NCBI GenBank assembly: GCA_003194525.1
Contig: NBIV01000138.1
Coordinates: forward strand, 1 to 64,000
Source: Gracilariopsis chorda
Taxonomy: Eukaryota > Rhodophyta > Florideophyceae > Gracilariales > Gracilariaceae
DNA: 64,000 nt
Direction: 5' to 3'
In this document: positions 35,562 through 47,235 of the stretch, piece after piece
Layout of the letters: the number at the start of each line of letters is the position of its first letter
Position numbering within the stretch: the first letter of the stretch is position 1
The notes under the pieces: model-generated
Told to the model about the DNA's origin: nothing
Seen by the model: only the letters and a program-made list of their open reading frames with translations
Database searches by the model: none
Position numbers and translations under genes: made by a program

Positions 35562-36135
35562 TGTCGAGCGACACCACTGCCGTTGTGCGACAGGAACGTG
35601 TTCCTGTCGTGCGAGGCATATGAAAAGTTCCTCTGCCTGTATGCTTATGAACCTCACCAATCCATTGCCACATGTGAAGACATTCTCTGCTTTGTCGCGC
35701 GACACACCTCCGCGCGCACGACAGGAACGTGTTCCTGTCGTGCACAAACAAACGGTCGCGTCCAACAACCCCTATTTCTATAACCACCAACCAATTGCAA
35801 AAAACCCCGTAATCAACATACACGACATTAGTAGTAATTTATATGCCCCATATACATTACTGCTACTGATTTGCGTAAAAGGCCTAAGTTTCGGCACCCC
35901 TACAACCAAGGTTAGAGGTTACAAAAATAAGTCTAACAAACGACTTCGGCAGTGTCCCGTGAGGCCACCGCCGTTACACAACAAGAGTGTTTCCGTGTCG
36001 CCGGACACAAATGTAGAGTTCCTTTAGACTCTAAGCTCATATTAGTGAACCACCGTGTGCCACGTGTCGGAAAATTGTCTGCTGAAATACCTGACACGCC
36101 TCACTCTGCGCAACAGGAACGCTGTCCTGTCGCAA
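35562..36135. repeat. Family-2 palindromes, scattered copies
   Basis: Outer-type palindromes lie at 35562-35575 (GTGTCGAGCGACAC) and 35693-35704 (TGTCGCGCGACA). Inner-type palindromes lie at 35589-35610 and 35716-35743 (arm GCACGACAGGAAC, near-perfect). Decayed versions occur at 35995-36008 (GTGTCGCCGGACAC) and about 36109-36133. Units are about 130-400 bp apart. The reading frames across them arise from the repeat. Confidence 0.85.
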
Positions 36136-36149
36136 ACAGACTAAACGTC

Positions 36150-37200
36150 GCGTGCACATCTCGCTCAACCCCTAACAAAAACCCCTTCGATGCTCCCTCC
36201 TGAAGAATTTGTACGCCTTTGGTTGTAAACTGCCAGCATACTACTATAAGAAATTACCCCTATTATCAAAAACCCCAAAGTTTCGGCAGGGCTACGGGTT
36301 AGAGGTAGATACCCTTAACACGTCTACTGTTTACATAGCACCAATGTTTTGTACTAAAAACCCTTTCTTAAAACCCCTATTGAGAAATAAGAACCCCTAA
36401 AAAACGCGGGAACAAAACACAAGTTAAAAACAACTAAAAATCCCCTAAACCTTCCACTATGGCACTCTACACCCCTAAAACTTACTGTATCAAAAACCCA
36501 AACCGCAACACACAACAATCCTTAGTAAAACCCCTAATACAAAAACCACGCTAGTAAAAGGATTTAGAACCTCTCCGTTTACACAGAACCCTAAAACCCC
36601 TAAACATAAAACATGTAATTCTCAAAACTCTAAAACACCTCTAGAGCCCAAAGCACTACAGACTCTCACACCTACTTTTCAACCACTATCGGTCCTATTA
36701 CGAACCCCTAACACCTTTGCAGGTGTGAAAACCACTATCCAAGTTTAAAACCGCCAAACCTGCCTTCGCAACCACTTATGGTACATAGTACAGCTATACT
36801 AAACAACCGTAAAGCTAGAACAAGTTATCCGGAAAATCACTAAGATGTCTTCATTTGTACAGTCCCCTATAAACCGTAAAACCTCTTAGCCTACATAAAA
36901 ACCGCTACTAAAAACCCTCTAAAACCCCTATTCTAAGCTGTACAGCTATATGTGATAACACCCAAAAGTTTAAGCAAATTCCCCTAAAACCCCTGAAGAA
37001 CTCCGCGTGTTAAGAATCCACTAAAAACCCCTAAAAAACTGTAGCATATATAGGACACCATGTAACCGTAAACTCTAAAATCCGCTGTAAAAGCCCTAAC
37101 TCTATTATAAAAACCGCTACCTTAGAACCGCTTCCCTTCCGAAGCGTAATGAAAGCTTAAACCACATATCCAACATGAACAAGCCAATCTTACCCCACTC
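36150..37200. repeat. Spacer dense in AAAACCCCTAAA / CCCTAAAA-like motifs
   Basis: No gene is recognised. The sequence is a patchwork of degenerate AAAACCCCTAAA, AAAACCGC and ACCCCTAAAAC motifs, strongly strand-biased (C-rich on the plus strand). It resembles a decayed TTTTAGGG-type telomere repeat or dense plant-type telo-boxes, but there is no regular tandem period. The same texture appears at 45300-46260 and more weakly near 9550-9800 and 15280-15400. Confidence 0.55.
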
Positions 37201-37486
37201 AACAAATGCAAAGTGCTAAGACCGCTCTGCGAAGCCCCATATGTCTCAGGAGCGAAGACAAACGCAGCTCAGACGGAGCATTTGCGCTTCACTTACACAC
37301 GCATAACCACTTGCACGCGTCGGACTGAATACGCGAAAAAAGTTGTCCTAGAGCACGTTCATTTTGGCACGGAGCATGCCTTTACGTACCTCGAAAACCC
37401 ACCTTTGTGGTGCACGCACAAGGCACATGCCAAATCCTTCCAAAATCATGTCCTAGGGGGGGTGGAAAATATTAATTTTTCAACCC

Positions 37487-37726
37487 AGGACAACGTTTTT
37501 GCAAAACGCTGTCCTGTATAATCTGTGTCCACATTTTTCAGTCCGTCCGGAATGTATCATACAGTGCGTACAGGACAACGTTCTCCACACAAGGGGTCAA
37601 AAATGCACTTACACGTGCATACAGCTTGTCCACCACTAGGTCAACGTTCTGTGTCAGTACCATGCCCAGGCCAACATCGCCTAAAACGCTGTCCTAGCCC
37701 ATACTTACAAGTAACACTACCATAAG
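37487..37726 (+). repeat. Dispersed repeat R240, copy 1
   Basis: This block of about 240 bp is closely similar to 47381-47617. It begins with a near-perfect 29-bp palindrome (arms AGGACAACGTTTT and AAAACGCTGTCCT) and repeats half-sites such as CAGGACAACGTT near 37570 and AACGCTGTCCTAG near 37685. It ends AACACTACCATAAG. Coding sequence of the truncated methyltransferase-SET copy starts at the next base. There are no terminal inverted repeats or target duplications that I can see; it could be a solo LTR, a MITE or a tandem satellite unit. Confidence 0.8.
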
Positions 37727-38874
37727 ATGTGAAGCGTGAGGCTGTTCGTTCAGAACAGAAGCCGATTCGACTCAACATGGAGCTCATTGCCAGGTTCTCC
37801 CAACCGGGTGATACGGTTCTTGACCTGTTTGGCGGCACGTTCTCAACAGCGCTTGCCTGCATGTCTTTTAAGAAAGGCGAAGCACGCAGATTCGTCGGTT
37901 GCGAGAAGGACGAAGCATGCTTCCACCACGCCGGACATCACGCAGTGAAACACTTCTCAAGGCTCATCGCCTAGAACGTTGCCAGCGTTACCGTCACGCA
38001 AGGTTTGGTGTATACAGCCAACGCGGTGCACAACTACTTTAAGGGATATCTGCGTCCCTTCCGGACTTGGGAAGCCGTGCCACACTTCCCTCAATACCAA
38101 AAGTTGGCGGAGCACATAGTTTTGTATTGTGCCTCTAAATGGCGCGCACAGGACTTCGTCACCACCGGCCTTCACATGGACCTCTCCCAATGGCCCGAGA
38201 ATTACCAAGGACTCTTCAACACAATGAGCGTGAACGAGCTCCGTGCTCATGAGGCTTCAACGCTACGCCTTATTGTGGCTGAGTCAACCATTGTGCACCC
38301 GTCTGCTGGGGTTGGGGTTTTTGCAGGCTGTACGTTCGTACAAGACGAGACAGTCTGCCACTTTTACGGCACGTTGGTATATCACGACATGTCCCAGCGA
38401 ACCGAAATCCACAGAAAATACGACTACGGCTTGATGGGCGTTACCCCACAGGATTTTCGCACGTATTGCATGGAAGTGGACCTCAGGGCTCCGGACTTCA
38501 CCTCCCTCATCGGACTGAACAAGGACAAGAAAATACCAAACGTTTGCATCTCGCCAGCTCCCTTTTGCGTAGGAGGACTCATCAATGACCCTAGGTACCT
38601 CCAGTTGGATCCTGACGCGCAGTCCGTTCGTGATGGTTTCGAACCCAAACGAACAGCCAATGTCTACGTTGATCGTTCTGCGATATCTGCGCTTAAAACA
38701 CGTAAGCACCTCGAGCCTTACACTCTGATAACAATCAGAGCTTCCCGCCGTATAGGACGCGGAGAGGAATTCTTCATCGACTACGGTACTTCTTACGATT
38801 GGACCAATAATCTTGGTACCCCTTCGCCCCAAACACCTTCTTCGGCATCTACAAAACACAATAAAAACCCCTAA
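37727..38874 (+). pseudogene. DNA methyltransferase-SET fusion, copy B, 5'-truncated
   Basis: This aligns to the last 370 or so codons of copy A. It starts inside the methyltransferase domain just before EQKPIRL, then has DLFGGTFSTALACMSF with VGCEKDE, and a complete SET domain (GVGVFAG, HFYGTLVYHD, GGLINDPRY, GEEFFIDYG). The N-terminal two thirds, including the motif IV region, is missing; the join coincides with the end of repeat R240. TAG at 37972-37974 replaces a Glu present in copy A. From the GTG at 38005 the SET part stays open for 289 codons to 38874, so a SET-only protein could still be made if initiated internally. Divergence from copy A is large, so the duplication is old. Confidence 0.75.
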
Positions 38875-39425
38875 AATCACTCTCTCTAAGGGTGAAAACT
38901 CCTAAACAAATTCCTCAAACCTGCTCCTTTGCATGTGCGTAAGAACGTATTACGTAATCCTGTGCCGTATTGTGGTGTGCACCGGCTCATTGCCATTGTG
39001 CGCATGGGCATGTGTATCACCCCACACACAGCACACCTCCCATCTTATCGAAAACCCAATTACAGTTTGTGTATGACGTCATGTGTGAACCTAAACGCAC
39101 GCCCACATATCTCCAGCCACGCCAGCCCCGTTTTCCCTATGCACCTCATGGTTTGCATGTTTGGCGAGTATTAGTCCCATAGTTTTTGCGAGCTCATACT
39201 TCCGACGCTGTATGAGCGCGCCAAAAAACGCACATTGCGGCGCCTTTGTGCAAGCGCCCTCACAATCATCACCACAAAAAGCCCACCAACCTACCCCTAA
39301 TAAACCCCTTCCCATCTCTCCCCCTACCCCGACAAACGCCTACAACTCAACCGCACGCCAAAACCCATCTCTATCTCTCACTCTGCCGTTCTTTTTATAT
39401 CCTTCCCTTCTGCGGGCATACCAAT
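38875..39425. other. Spacer between SET and RecQ fusion, copy B
   Basis: No repeat or RNA gene is seen. TTTATATCC near 39394-39402 lies about 30 bp before the ATG at 39426. It occupies the position of the 26177-26535 spacer in copy A. Confidence 0.45.
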
Positions 39426-42400
39426 ATGGACAACCTCACTTTGCATAACCACTCCATAGGACTGGACCCTATCCAGCCTGGTCCGGCTCCAAACGCGAAC
39501 ACACCACAATCCAACCGTCGCAACCCCAAGGCTACCGACAAAATCGCAACATCAGCCGGGCAGATCGCGGATAAAGAACGAAATGCATCTCCCTCCTTCA
39601 CCAACCCGCTCGACACCGTTATCAACCTTGCCATTCACTCCATCGGCTTCTTCGTCCTGTGCCTCAACTGCGAATCTGGCATCCCCTCGCGACGTGCCGT
39701 GCGCTATCATCTCCGAAAGGCGCACTTCCTCCCCTAGGAAGAGGCTCGCAAAGCATCCGACATCATGTGGTCCCGCAGAACCGAAATGCTTAAGCAGAAC
39801 AACCTCCCCCCGCTATGGAATTCGTATGATCCGGAAGCGCCGAGCCAAAACGTGGCTGTTCTGCGTCCACTAGCCGGCTGCAAATATTGAACGGCTACCG
39901 CTGCGCGCAGTGCACCTCCTGCTACATTGACCTTCAGCGTCTCCATGAGCACATCAAAAACACACATTCCAATCACGCGCATTCGGTTTCTTGGCTAATA
40001 GAACATACATCGAAGCAAAACACCGTACAAGTGCAAACCATATTTGGCGGCCCTCGCCGTCTGCTGTTTGCGGTGAGCTCCGCCTCCCCCGTTGGAACCA
40101 TAAGCAAACACCTTCAACTGCCTATCCAAACGGTCAACACTCTGCAGCAACCCCTTCTACCCCAAAACCTCCAGTCCCAACCCCCGACACCGATACTGCC
40201 ACAGCCCATGCAACCCCCCAACCCGAACACAAACTCCAGACACCGACACATACTGCAACCGGAACACAAAACCGAAGAAGCAGTGAACAACTTCTTCAAA
40301 AGCTTAAGCACCTCACATATCCAAACCAATCATCTGCATCTGCAACCAAAAGCACAACAAAAACCAAACTTCTTCATTGCGTGTACCAAGCTAGACATCA
40401 TACTCCAGTCTGTTTCTGTCAGCCTCAAGGACACAACCATACTCACAAATCCAACATGTGCAAGCGACATCGATGCAATGGCTGCTATGGCCAACGATGT
40501 TTTCATGTACCTCACCAAAGTTCCATTTCTCATGTGCACCATTCCGCCATTTTTTTCTCCAAAAGCTCAACCAACGCTCCGACAGCAACTTCCGCAGCGT
40601 CTCGTAGGAAACGATCAAACGCTACGCCTCTGATATTGCCCGTCTCTTGCTATTCACAAAAAAGGCCACGAACATGACGTCAACCTGGTTTCACAAGCGC
40701 AAAACACTACGGCCTACCTCCACAGCGTTACCCTAAAACCTAAACTCCTACACAGCGCGCTCACTGCCCAGCTTCTGCAGACGCTCCCCCCGTATGCATC
40801 TACGCATACACTCACTGTGCATAACTTCATTGCGGCCGCTTCTGTGCTGGTTCACAACACCGAAGATGCCATCAACCAACATGACAAGCGCTACGGCTAT
40901 GCTAGTGCCGACGAGCTCACCAATTTGCTCGATGCTCTCCAATACGGGGTCGCAGCATGCGCTATCCATCACGTGCATAACCTCACCAAGCAGCAAGGAA
41001 AAACCCCTCATCAGCTTACTTCCAAGATGCAGCAAGTGGAATTGTCGGTTGACGTGCAATCAAACAATGCTTTTTCTTTCATCCGCAACACTCTCAGCTT
41101 TGCTATGAACATCGTCAATAAAGAAAACATCAACATATCGTTCTTGGACTATGATATGCACCCGCATTGCGGCATCGTTCGCGACATTCACTTGGGTCTG
41201 CCCGCGCTCGGCTCTATCGTCAAAAAGCTCCATGCCGAAATTGAAGACATCATCAATGGTGATCTGCTATTGGGATCTCCCTTCCCCCCTGCATTCACAA
41301 GCCACATCCACGCACTAAACGACCAACCATCAAACAAAAACCCCGGCTTCTTCTTCCTCCAACACCCGCACAATGGCTCCTTTCTACACACCTGCTTGCA
41401 GTATGTACTGCAATGCCTAAAGAACCATCCGGAAACACATCGCACCATTCGCTCCAAGCTCCCTCCCCACCACCCAACGATACCCCCACAGTTCTTATTG
41501 CTGGTATCCACTTCTACACATCTGCTCTCACCCGCTGGCTCGCATGCGCACAAAACGTCCAGGAGCGGCTCCTCGTCGTTCTCCACTTTGCCTCCGGCTC
41601 CCCAGCGCGCGGAACGGAGATTGAGTCGTATCTTCTGCACAACGATTTGTTCCACCAACGCTGCCTCATACTTCTCGAATCTCAACCCGTTCTCATCACG
41701 CGTTACCTCAAAACTCAAAACGCTAAAAAAGGCGCTCGCCGAATTCCACGCTTCCCAGATCCCAAGACAGCTGAACTCCTTCTCATTTACCTGACGCTCA
41801 TTCGCCCGCTCGAAACCTGGTTCGTTTCGGCTATACACGGCGAAATCCATAAACAGGCACACTGGCGTATGTTGTTCTCAACCCACGGCATGCCCCTGGA
41901 CGCTCGAAACATTCGCCGAATCATCAGCTCCACTCTGTTCGACGCTGGGTTTAAACTCATCTTTGCCGACTACCGCAACGTCACAGTAGGAATCACCGCT
42001 CTCATTTCCTCCACCGCCGCAAAAGACATTGACAAACCGCTCTCCAAGGCTATCCTGGAAGAATTCATCTCCACCGCACACAATCAAGCTGGGCACACGG
42101 CACACACTGCGGAGCTCATGTACGCACGCACCCCACACGACGTCAGTGGAATGCGACACACCGAACTCAGCAAGTACAAAGAATGGTCCACCAAATGGCA
42201 CTAACTACTCAATTTGAGCAAACACGCCGCAAAGAAGCGCTCTTGCCGTGACACTCCTGAACACCAGAGCAGCACCCCTCCCGCCAAGCGCCCCATTCCC
42301 GCGTCACAACCCATCTCACCTCCGCACTGCCCTTACAAACCGCCGAACGACGTCTTTGCACCCCTGGCCCGCTCATCCTCCCTACTCCACGGCCGTCCAA

Positions 42401-44789
42401 CCCCATCCGAGCTCCCAAGAGGTGGTGCATCGCTCCATACACCCCCACCGCTCAATTATGAACACAGACTCGGCACGTTCCTCAACGCACTCCGACAAAT
42501 GCTTGCGAATGGCTCCTCAGTGTTTAAATCACCTACGCAGTTTACCGTTACGGTGGTGTTTGGTCGTGTTTGAAAAGCGGGGAAACATGTTTATGCTCAC
42601 TCCGACCGCCTCCCGAAAAACATTGTCTGTACTGCTCCCGATGTACATGGAGAAGGGCTCCTGTTCCTCCATCATTATTGTTCCTCTCAAATCCCTCCTT
42701 ACGGAGTACGAACAACGTGTGGCAGCCTTTCAGCTTCAGAGCAGCACATCCCCGCACACCAATGGCGGCACGGAAACATTTGCGGATGTCTATATATTGT
42801 TAGTCGAAGTGCTTGACTCCGCCTCTTTCAAATCCGTGCTTCAACGCTTGTTGCACAAACAAAAACTGGCCCGCATCGTGGTGGATGAAGTGCATTTATT
42901 TCTGGTATGGCAAAACCTTCGCCCATCCCTTGCACACATCCACCATGTGCTTTCCATGGTACCCCCCCATATACCCCGTGTACTGCTCAGTGCCACCGTG
43001 CCACCCTGCCATCGTCCACTCCTGCTATGACAGCTCTCAATACCAACAGCTTACCTGTATACCACTTCCACCGCCCGTAACAATATCTGCTTCTCCGTGT
43101 ACGACGCTTCCCCAAGCGTAAAAGCCCCTCGAACTCGTACTGCCGCAGGTACCTATCAAAGCTTGTTCCAACATCTGCTTCAGACAGGCGTCCCGTACTT
43201 CCAACAACAAGTCTCAACATGGCTCACCGCAAGCACTGAATCCTTGGTCCGCATCACCCTATTCACACTCACACGCTCAGATAGAGAACAACTACACCGC
43301 GTCATTCATCAATACGTACAAGGAGAATTATCTCACCAGTTCCCTTCCACATCTTTCATTTGCCTCTTCTATCACGCCGGCTTATCCGACCACGAAAAGG
43401 ATAAAACACACGAAGACTGGCTCCATCGTTTCTCCGTTCCGCCATCCGCCGCCGTAACCCAAACCGTTATTTTCATGACTTGCACTTCCGCCTTTGGAAC
43501 AGGACTCGACACTCCAAACGTTCGGCTAGTGCTAATTTTTTGAGGATGTGCCAGTCTGGCCGACCTTGCCCAGCAGGCCGGCAGAGCGGGTCGTGACGGC
43601 CGAAATGCGCGCTGCATCACCATGTACTCAAAGCCGTACTTCAAAATGATACAACATCTTCTTTGCTCTACAAACAACCAAACCCCAACGACATCGCCCG
43701 TTTTTATGTCGACTCGCATGCCACAGACCGCTGGAACCAAGTGAAGACGTGGATGGAACTGACGCTCGTGTGCCGCCGTAACGCCCTTTACGCCCACATT
43801 GATGGAAACGAACCAGGCGTTTGCTTATTCACCGAAGACGCTGTGAACTGTGACATTTGCGAAAAAACTCCGCAACTTCTAACCCGTTTCCAACCACACC
43901 TACCCAAAACACTTCTACCCTAAGAACACCGTCACAGCCTGCAAAACCCACACCCTCCCCTCCAAATCAGACACCTATAGCCTCCACAGGTACCGCCTCT
44001 CTTGACATGTCACCCTTCATCCTACCGGAGCCAAGCTCAAACCTTCAGATGCCGCCACACAATGGTTCTTTTCCATCGCTACAACCACTCCCTTCGGCGT
44101 CCGCAGCCACCAATTCAGTCAAACGCCTAAACAACAACCTCCTCTCGTCTTCGCCGCCCTTCATCACTTCTTTCTCTTCTTCAGAGCGGCACACCAGCCC
44201 GCTTCAGTCTAACATTTCCGCTTCGTTTTTTTATCGCATCAAATCCATTCCCCCCGCTCGTCTTGTGCGCCACATTCAGGAGATAGCACGCCGTCTCCAC
44301 TCTTTATGCATTCCGTGTCTTATCCGAGCTCAAACTCCCGTAACCAAGGAAAACCATGTATGCTCCTATGCGTCCATTCGATGCTATCGATGCTTCTCGG
44401 ACTCCCACCACGCGGTTGAGTGCCCACACAACAAGAACCCACCCAAGACCTGCTATAAGTGCCATATGGGATACTGCAAGGGACTCAAGACCTATTCAGA
44501 ACGCAAAGCATATGGTACTTGGGCATGTGAGTTTATCCCACTGCGCCAGATTGCATGGCTTCTCTGGCGCAAAGACCCAGACATGCGCAACACCATTGCA
44601 CTCAACCTCTTTGACGAAGAACGAAACTCTCAGTTCAACAATATTGCTACGAGCAGTACATCCGAATGCGCTAAAGTGCAGCAAAAAGACCAACTTTTCC
44701 ACTCCTGGTTGACGACAACAGACCGCAGTGCCGTTCCCAACCTTATACGCGTCATAACTAGGTACAAATCTACAACTGATCTTGTATAG
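39426..44789 (+). pseudogene. Zinc-finger / tyrosine-recombinase-like / RecQ helicase fusion, copy B
   Basis: Colinear with 26536-31844 but more damaged: TAG 39735-39737, a lost A near 39884, indels near 40630 and 41420-41480, TAA 42202-42204, an indel near 42555, TGA 43028-43030 (Ser in copy A), TGA 43541-43543, and indels near 43665 and 43890. Both N-terminal C2H2 fingers are intact here (CLNC...HLRKAH and CAQC...HIKNTH). The recombinase-like boxes FADYRNVTVGIT and AHNQAGHTAHTAELMYAR are present. Helicase motifs are TASRKT, VDEVH, LSATVPP, FGTGLDTP and QQAGRAGRDG. The C-terminal Cys cluster (CYKCHMGYCKGL) is complete. Both copies share the same non-canonical Walker A, so that change predates the duplication. 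Confidence 0.75.
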
Positions 44790-44963
44790 CTTTGCGTGAC
44801 ACCATGTTGATAACAATAAATGTGTGGTCACAAGCTTTACGTGTTTCTATTCGTTACGTATAAAACCCCCCAAACATCCTCACACGTTGAGAAACGCGCA
44901 TGTGCGACCAAAACCAAAAACACCTTCCGCTTCCTTCTACTGTATTCTTATCTGTGTTATGCA

Positions 44964-45125
44964 TGTACGACAGGAAAAAGTCCTGTCGTACATTCACAGG
45001 GTGGTCGCTCGACCACTACCCTCCAAACAAATTACTATTTTTTTGCTGCAGTGGTCGAGCGACCACTACGTTCATGTACGACAGGAAAACTTCTTGACGT
45101 ACATCGCCGCAGAGGTCGAGCGACC
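44964..45125. repeat. Variant family-2 palindromes (GGTCGAGCGACC type)
   Basis: Perfect palindromes TGTACGACAGGA/TCCTGTCGTACA (44964-44992) and GTGGTCGCTCGACCAC (45001-45016), its mirror GTGGTCGAGCGACCAC (45051-45066), a decayed inner copy at 45075-45103 and GGTCGAGCGACC at 45114-45125. The inner/outer architecture is that of the 21-kb array. Both motifs have changed in matched symmetric fashion: GTGTCG has become GTGGTCG, and GTGCACGACAGG has become TGTACGACAGG. Confidence 0.88.
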
Positions 45126-45299
45126 CTAAAACACCCCAAAGTCTCCGAGTTCGGTATTCCCATAGCCACGCCACTATCTTTTAAACTTACGAAAGCACTA
45201 TTTCCTAATGCACACCACCTACGGCGGCGCACAACAAAGCATTCCAATTAAAGACCGCTTTAGGACAAGGCGTGCTCAGCATACCACTGCACACTTCTG

Positions 45300-46260
45300 C
45301 AGCACACAACGCCCACCCCCTAAAATCTAAAAAACCCCTTCACAATAGCACATGCTATGCAAGACAATTCTGTTTCTGTTAGCATTCTGCAACCCCTAAA
45401 ACCCTCTAGAAACCCTTAAAACACTAATAAAATAAAACCTAGGAATCTAAGTGCAACCCCCCAAAATGTCTACAAGTAAAACCCATAATACCAATATACC
45501 CCCTAGAAAACGCCCAAACCCGATCGCTAAAACGCCTGTAAAAACAAAACCCCTAAATACAAAAATTGAATAGAACTTGCATTTCTTAAGTGTACGGATA
45601 ATCATAATTTCTTAAAACATTCAAACTCCCCTACCCGCAACACAAAACACCAAAACACACTAAAACGAAAAATAACGTTTACAAAAACCCCTAAGACGTT
45701 CTATTCACATTTTTCTACGTCTAGAGAACTAGGCCATATACACGATTTTTTACATCTTGCAATTTTCATTATTCAAAGTCCAACCTTTAATACTCTGACA
45801 CATCCATAATCATGAAAAGTGCAGCTTACCAGGACGGAAGCGGCTAAAACCTTGCCGAGCGAACAAAAATACAACTTTAACACCCTGTAGCGCTAATCCT
45901 TTAAAACGACATCCCTGCTCCCTAAAACCCCTAATACGGAAAACATTCTTATCAGTTTTAACCCCCCCCATGGTACCTCCATACAAAAATTTGTACGTCT
46001 CCTGTTTCTCTCCAACTGCACCTAAAACAACTAAAACCTCCTAACATTGTCATAGCAAGGGAATACAATAATATATAACATTTCCTAATGCTAATATATT
46101 CCCGTAAACACCCTTACATTTAAAAACCCTAAACTTTAATATGAAGGTTCTTACAATAACATAAAACCTTTCTTAATGCTAAGAACACCAAAGTATAAAC
46201 CGCTAGATTTGAAACCTCAAAATTTTAATATCAAGGCTCCTCATTCTTTGTCGGAGGCTC
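45300..46260. repeat. Spacer dense in CCCTAAAA-like motifs
   Basis: No gene is recognised. This is a second block of strand-biased AAAACCCCTAAAAC-type sequence, like 36150-37200, with AT-rich stretches such as AATATATAACATTTCC. It lies directly downstream of the copy B RecQ gene. Confidence 0.5.
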
Positions 46261-46411
46261 CCTAATAAAAGCCCGCTTCGTCTCATTTGTTCCATGTGCG
46301 TAAACATGCCCGCAATGCTTCGTTTGGGGAATTATGACCAGTACTACAAACCCCTAAACAATTGTCAAACATTTAAAAAAAACCCATTCCTTCGTTTCCA
46401 CAAATCTACTC

Positions 46412-47116
46412 AAAACCAAGCGCTTTCGCCCTTTTGCACAATATGCGTTAACATGCCCGCATTGCAAGGTTTTAGCAAATGTTGCAAAAACCAAGCGCTT
46501 TTGCAGTCTTGTACAATTTGCAAAAAAATCCACGCTTTGCTTGGTCTCTCACCTAAATGGCTTAAAACCAAGCGCTTTCGCATATTTCTACAATGTGCAA
46601 AAAAAACCCCCGCATTACTAGGTTACGTGAATGTGCCCAAAACCAAGCGCTTTCGATCATTTGCACAATGTGCCTAAACATGCCCGAAATGTTTGCTTTG
46701 GGCAAATGTGACCAAAACCAAGCGCTTTCGTACATTTGTACAATGTGCAAAATATTCACGTGTTGCTTGGTTTCTGCAAGGCAGTCCAAAACCAAGCGCT
46801 TTCCCACATTCTACAAATGAGCCAAAAAACATCCCACGCGCTTGGTCTGCGAAAAGCTGGCTAAAACCAAGCGCATGGAGCATGCGACCAAACCTTGCCA
46901 AACCAGCTCAGAAACCATCCTTCCAAAGCCTCCGACACGCACATATGCGCGCGCGCGCACTTTCAGGACCTCCCTACAAGGCTCTGACAAATCATGGCTA
47001 AAACCAAGCGCTGGGGCACCCTGTATTGGCGCGTTAAACCTTTAAAAATGCGCTCAACTACGCTACTTACACGACAGGCACGTGGCAAGTGCCATATATG
47101 CCTAAAACCAAGCGCA
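46412..47116. repeat. 75-bp tandem array, key motif AAAACCAAGCGCTTTCG (family 4)
   Basis: The motif starts at 46412, 46487, 46564, 46639, 46714, 46788 and 46863, a spacing of 74-77 bp. More loosely spaced copies follow at about 47000 and 47104. Between motifs the units share ATTTGCACAATGTGC and CATGCCCGCATTGC-like blocks, and an inverted GCTTGGTTT often precedes the next AAACCAAGC, so units can pair into hairpins. The inter-motif DNA is itself conserved, so this is a satellite. Frames across 46294-47001 read through the repeat and are not genes. Confidence 0.88.
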
Positions 47117-47235
47117 AACGGCGATGTCAAATCCCAATTTTTTGATGTATGCGCTTGGTTTTTAGCCCACCCAAGCAATCTATAATATTTAGCCAGGTTA
47201 TTTGAGCTCAAGCGTTTGTTTCATAACTGGCGCAC

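Noticed and set aside
37213..37521. A 102-codon frame upstream of R240
   Set aside because: It runs into the repeat and has no motif or homologue in the window.
46294..47001. Open frames across the 75-bp array
   Set aside because: They exist because the repeat period is a multiple of three; the peptides are just the repeat translated.
46412..47116. CRISPR-like array
   Set aside because: Period and short repeats look superficially similar, but the inter-repeat sequence is itself conserved, no cas genes exist and the context is eukaryotic.
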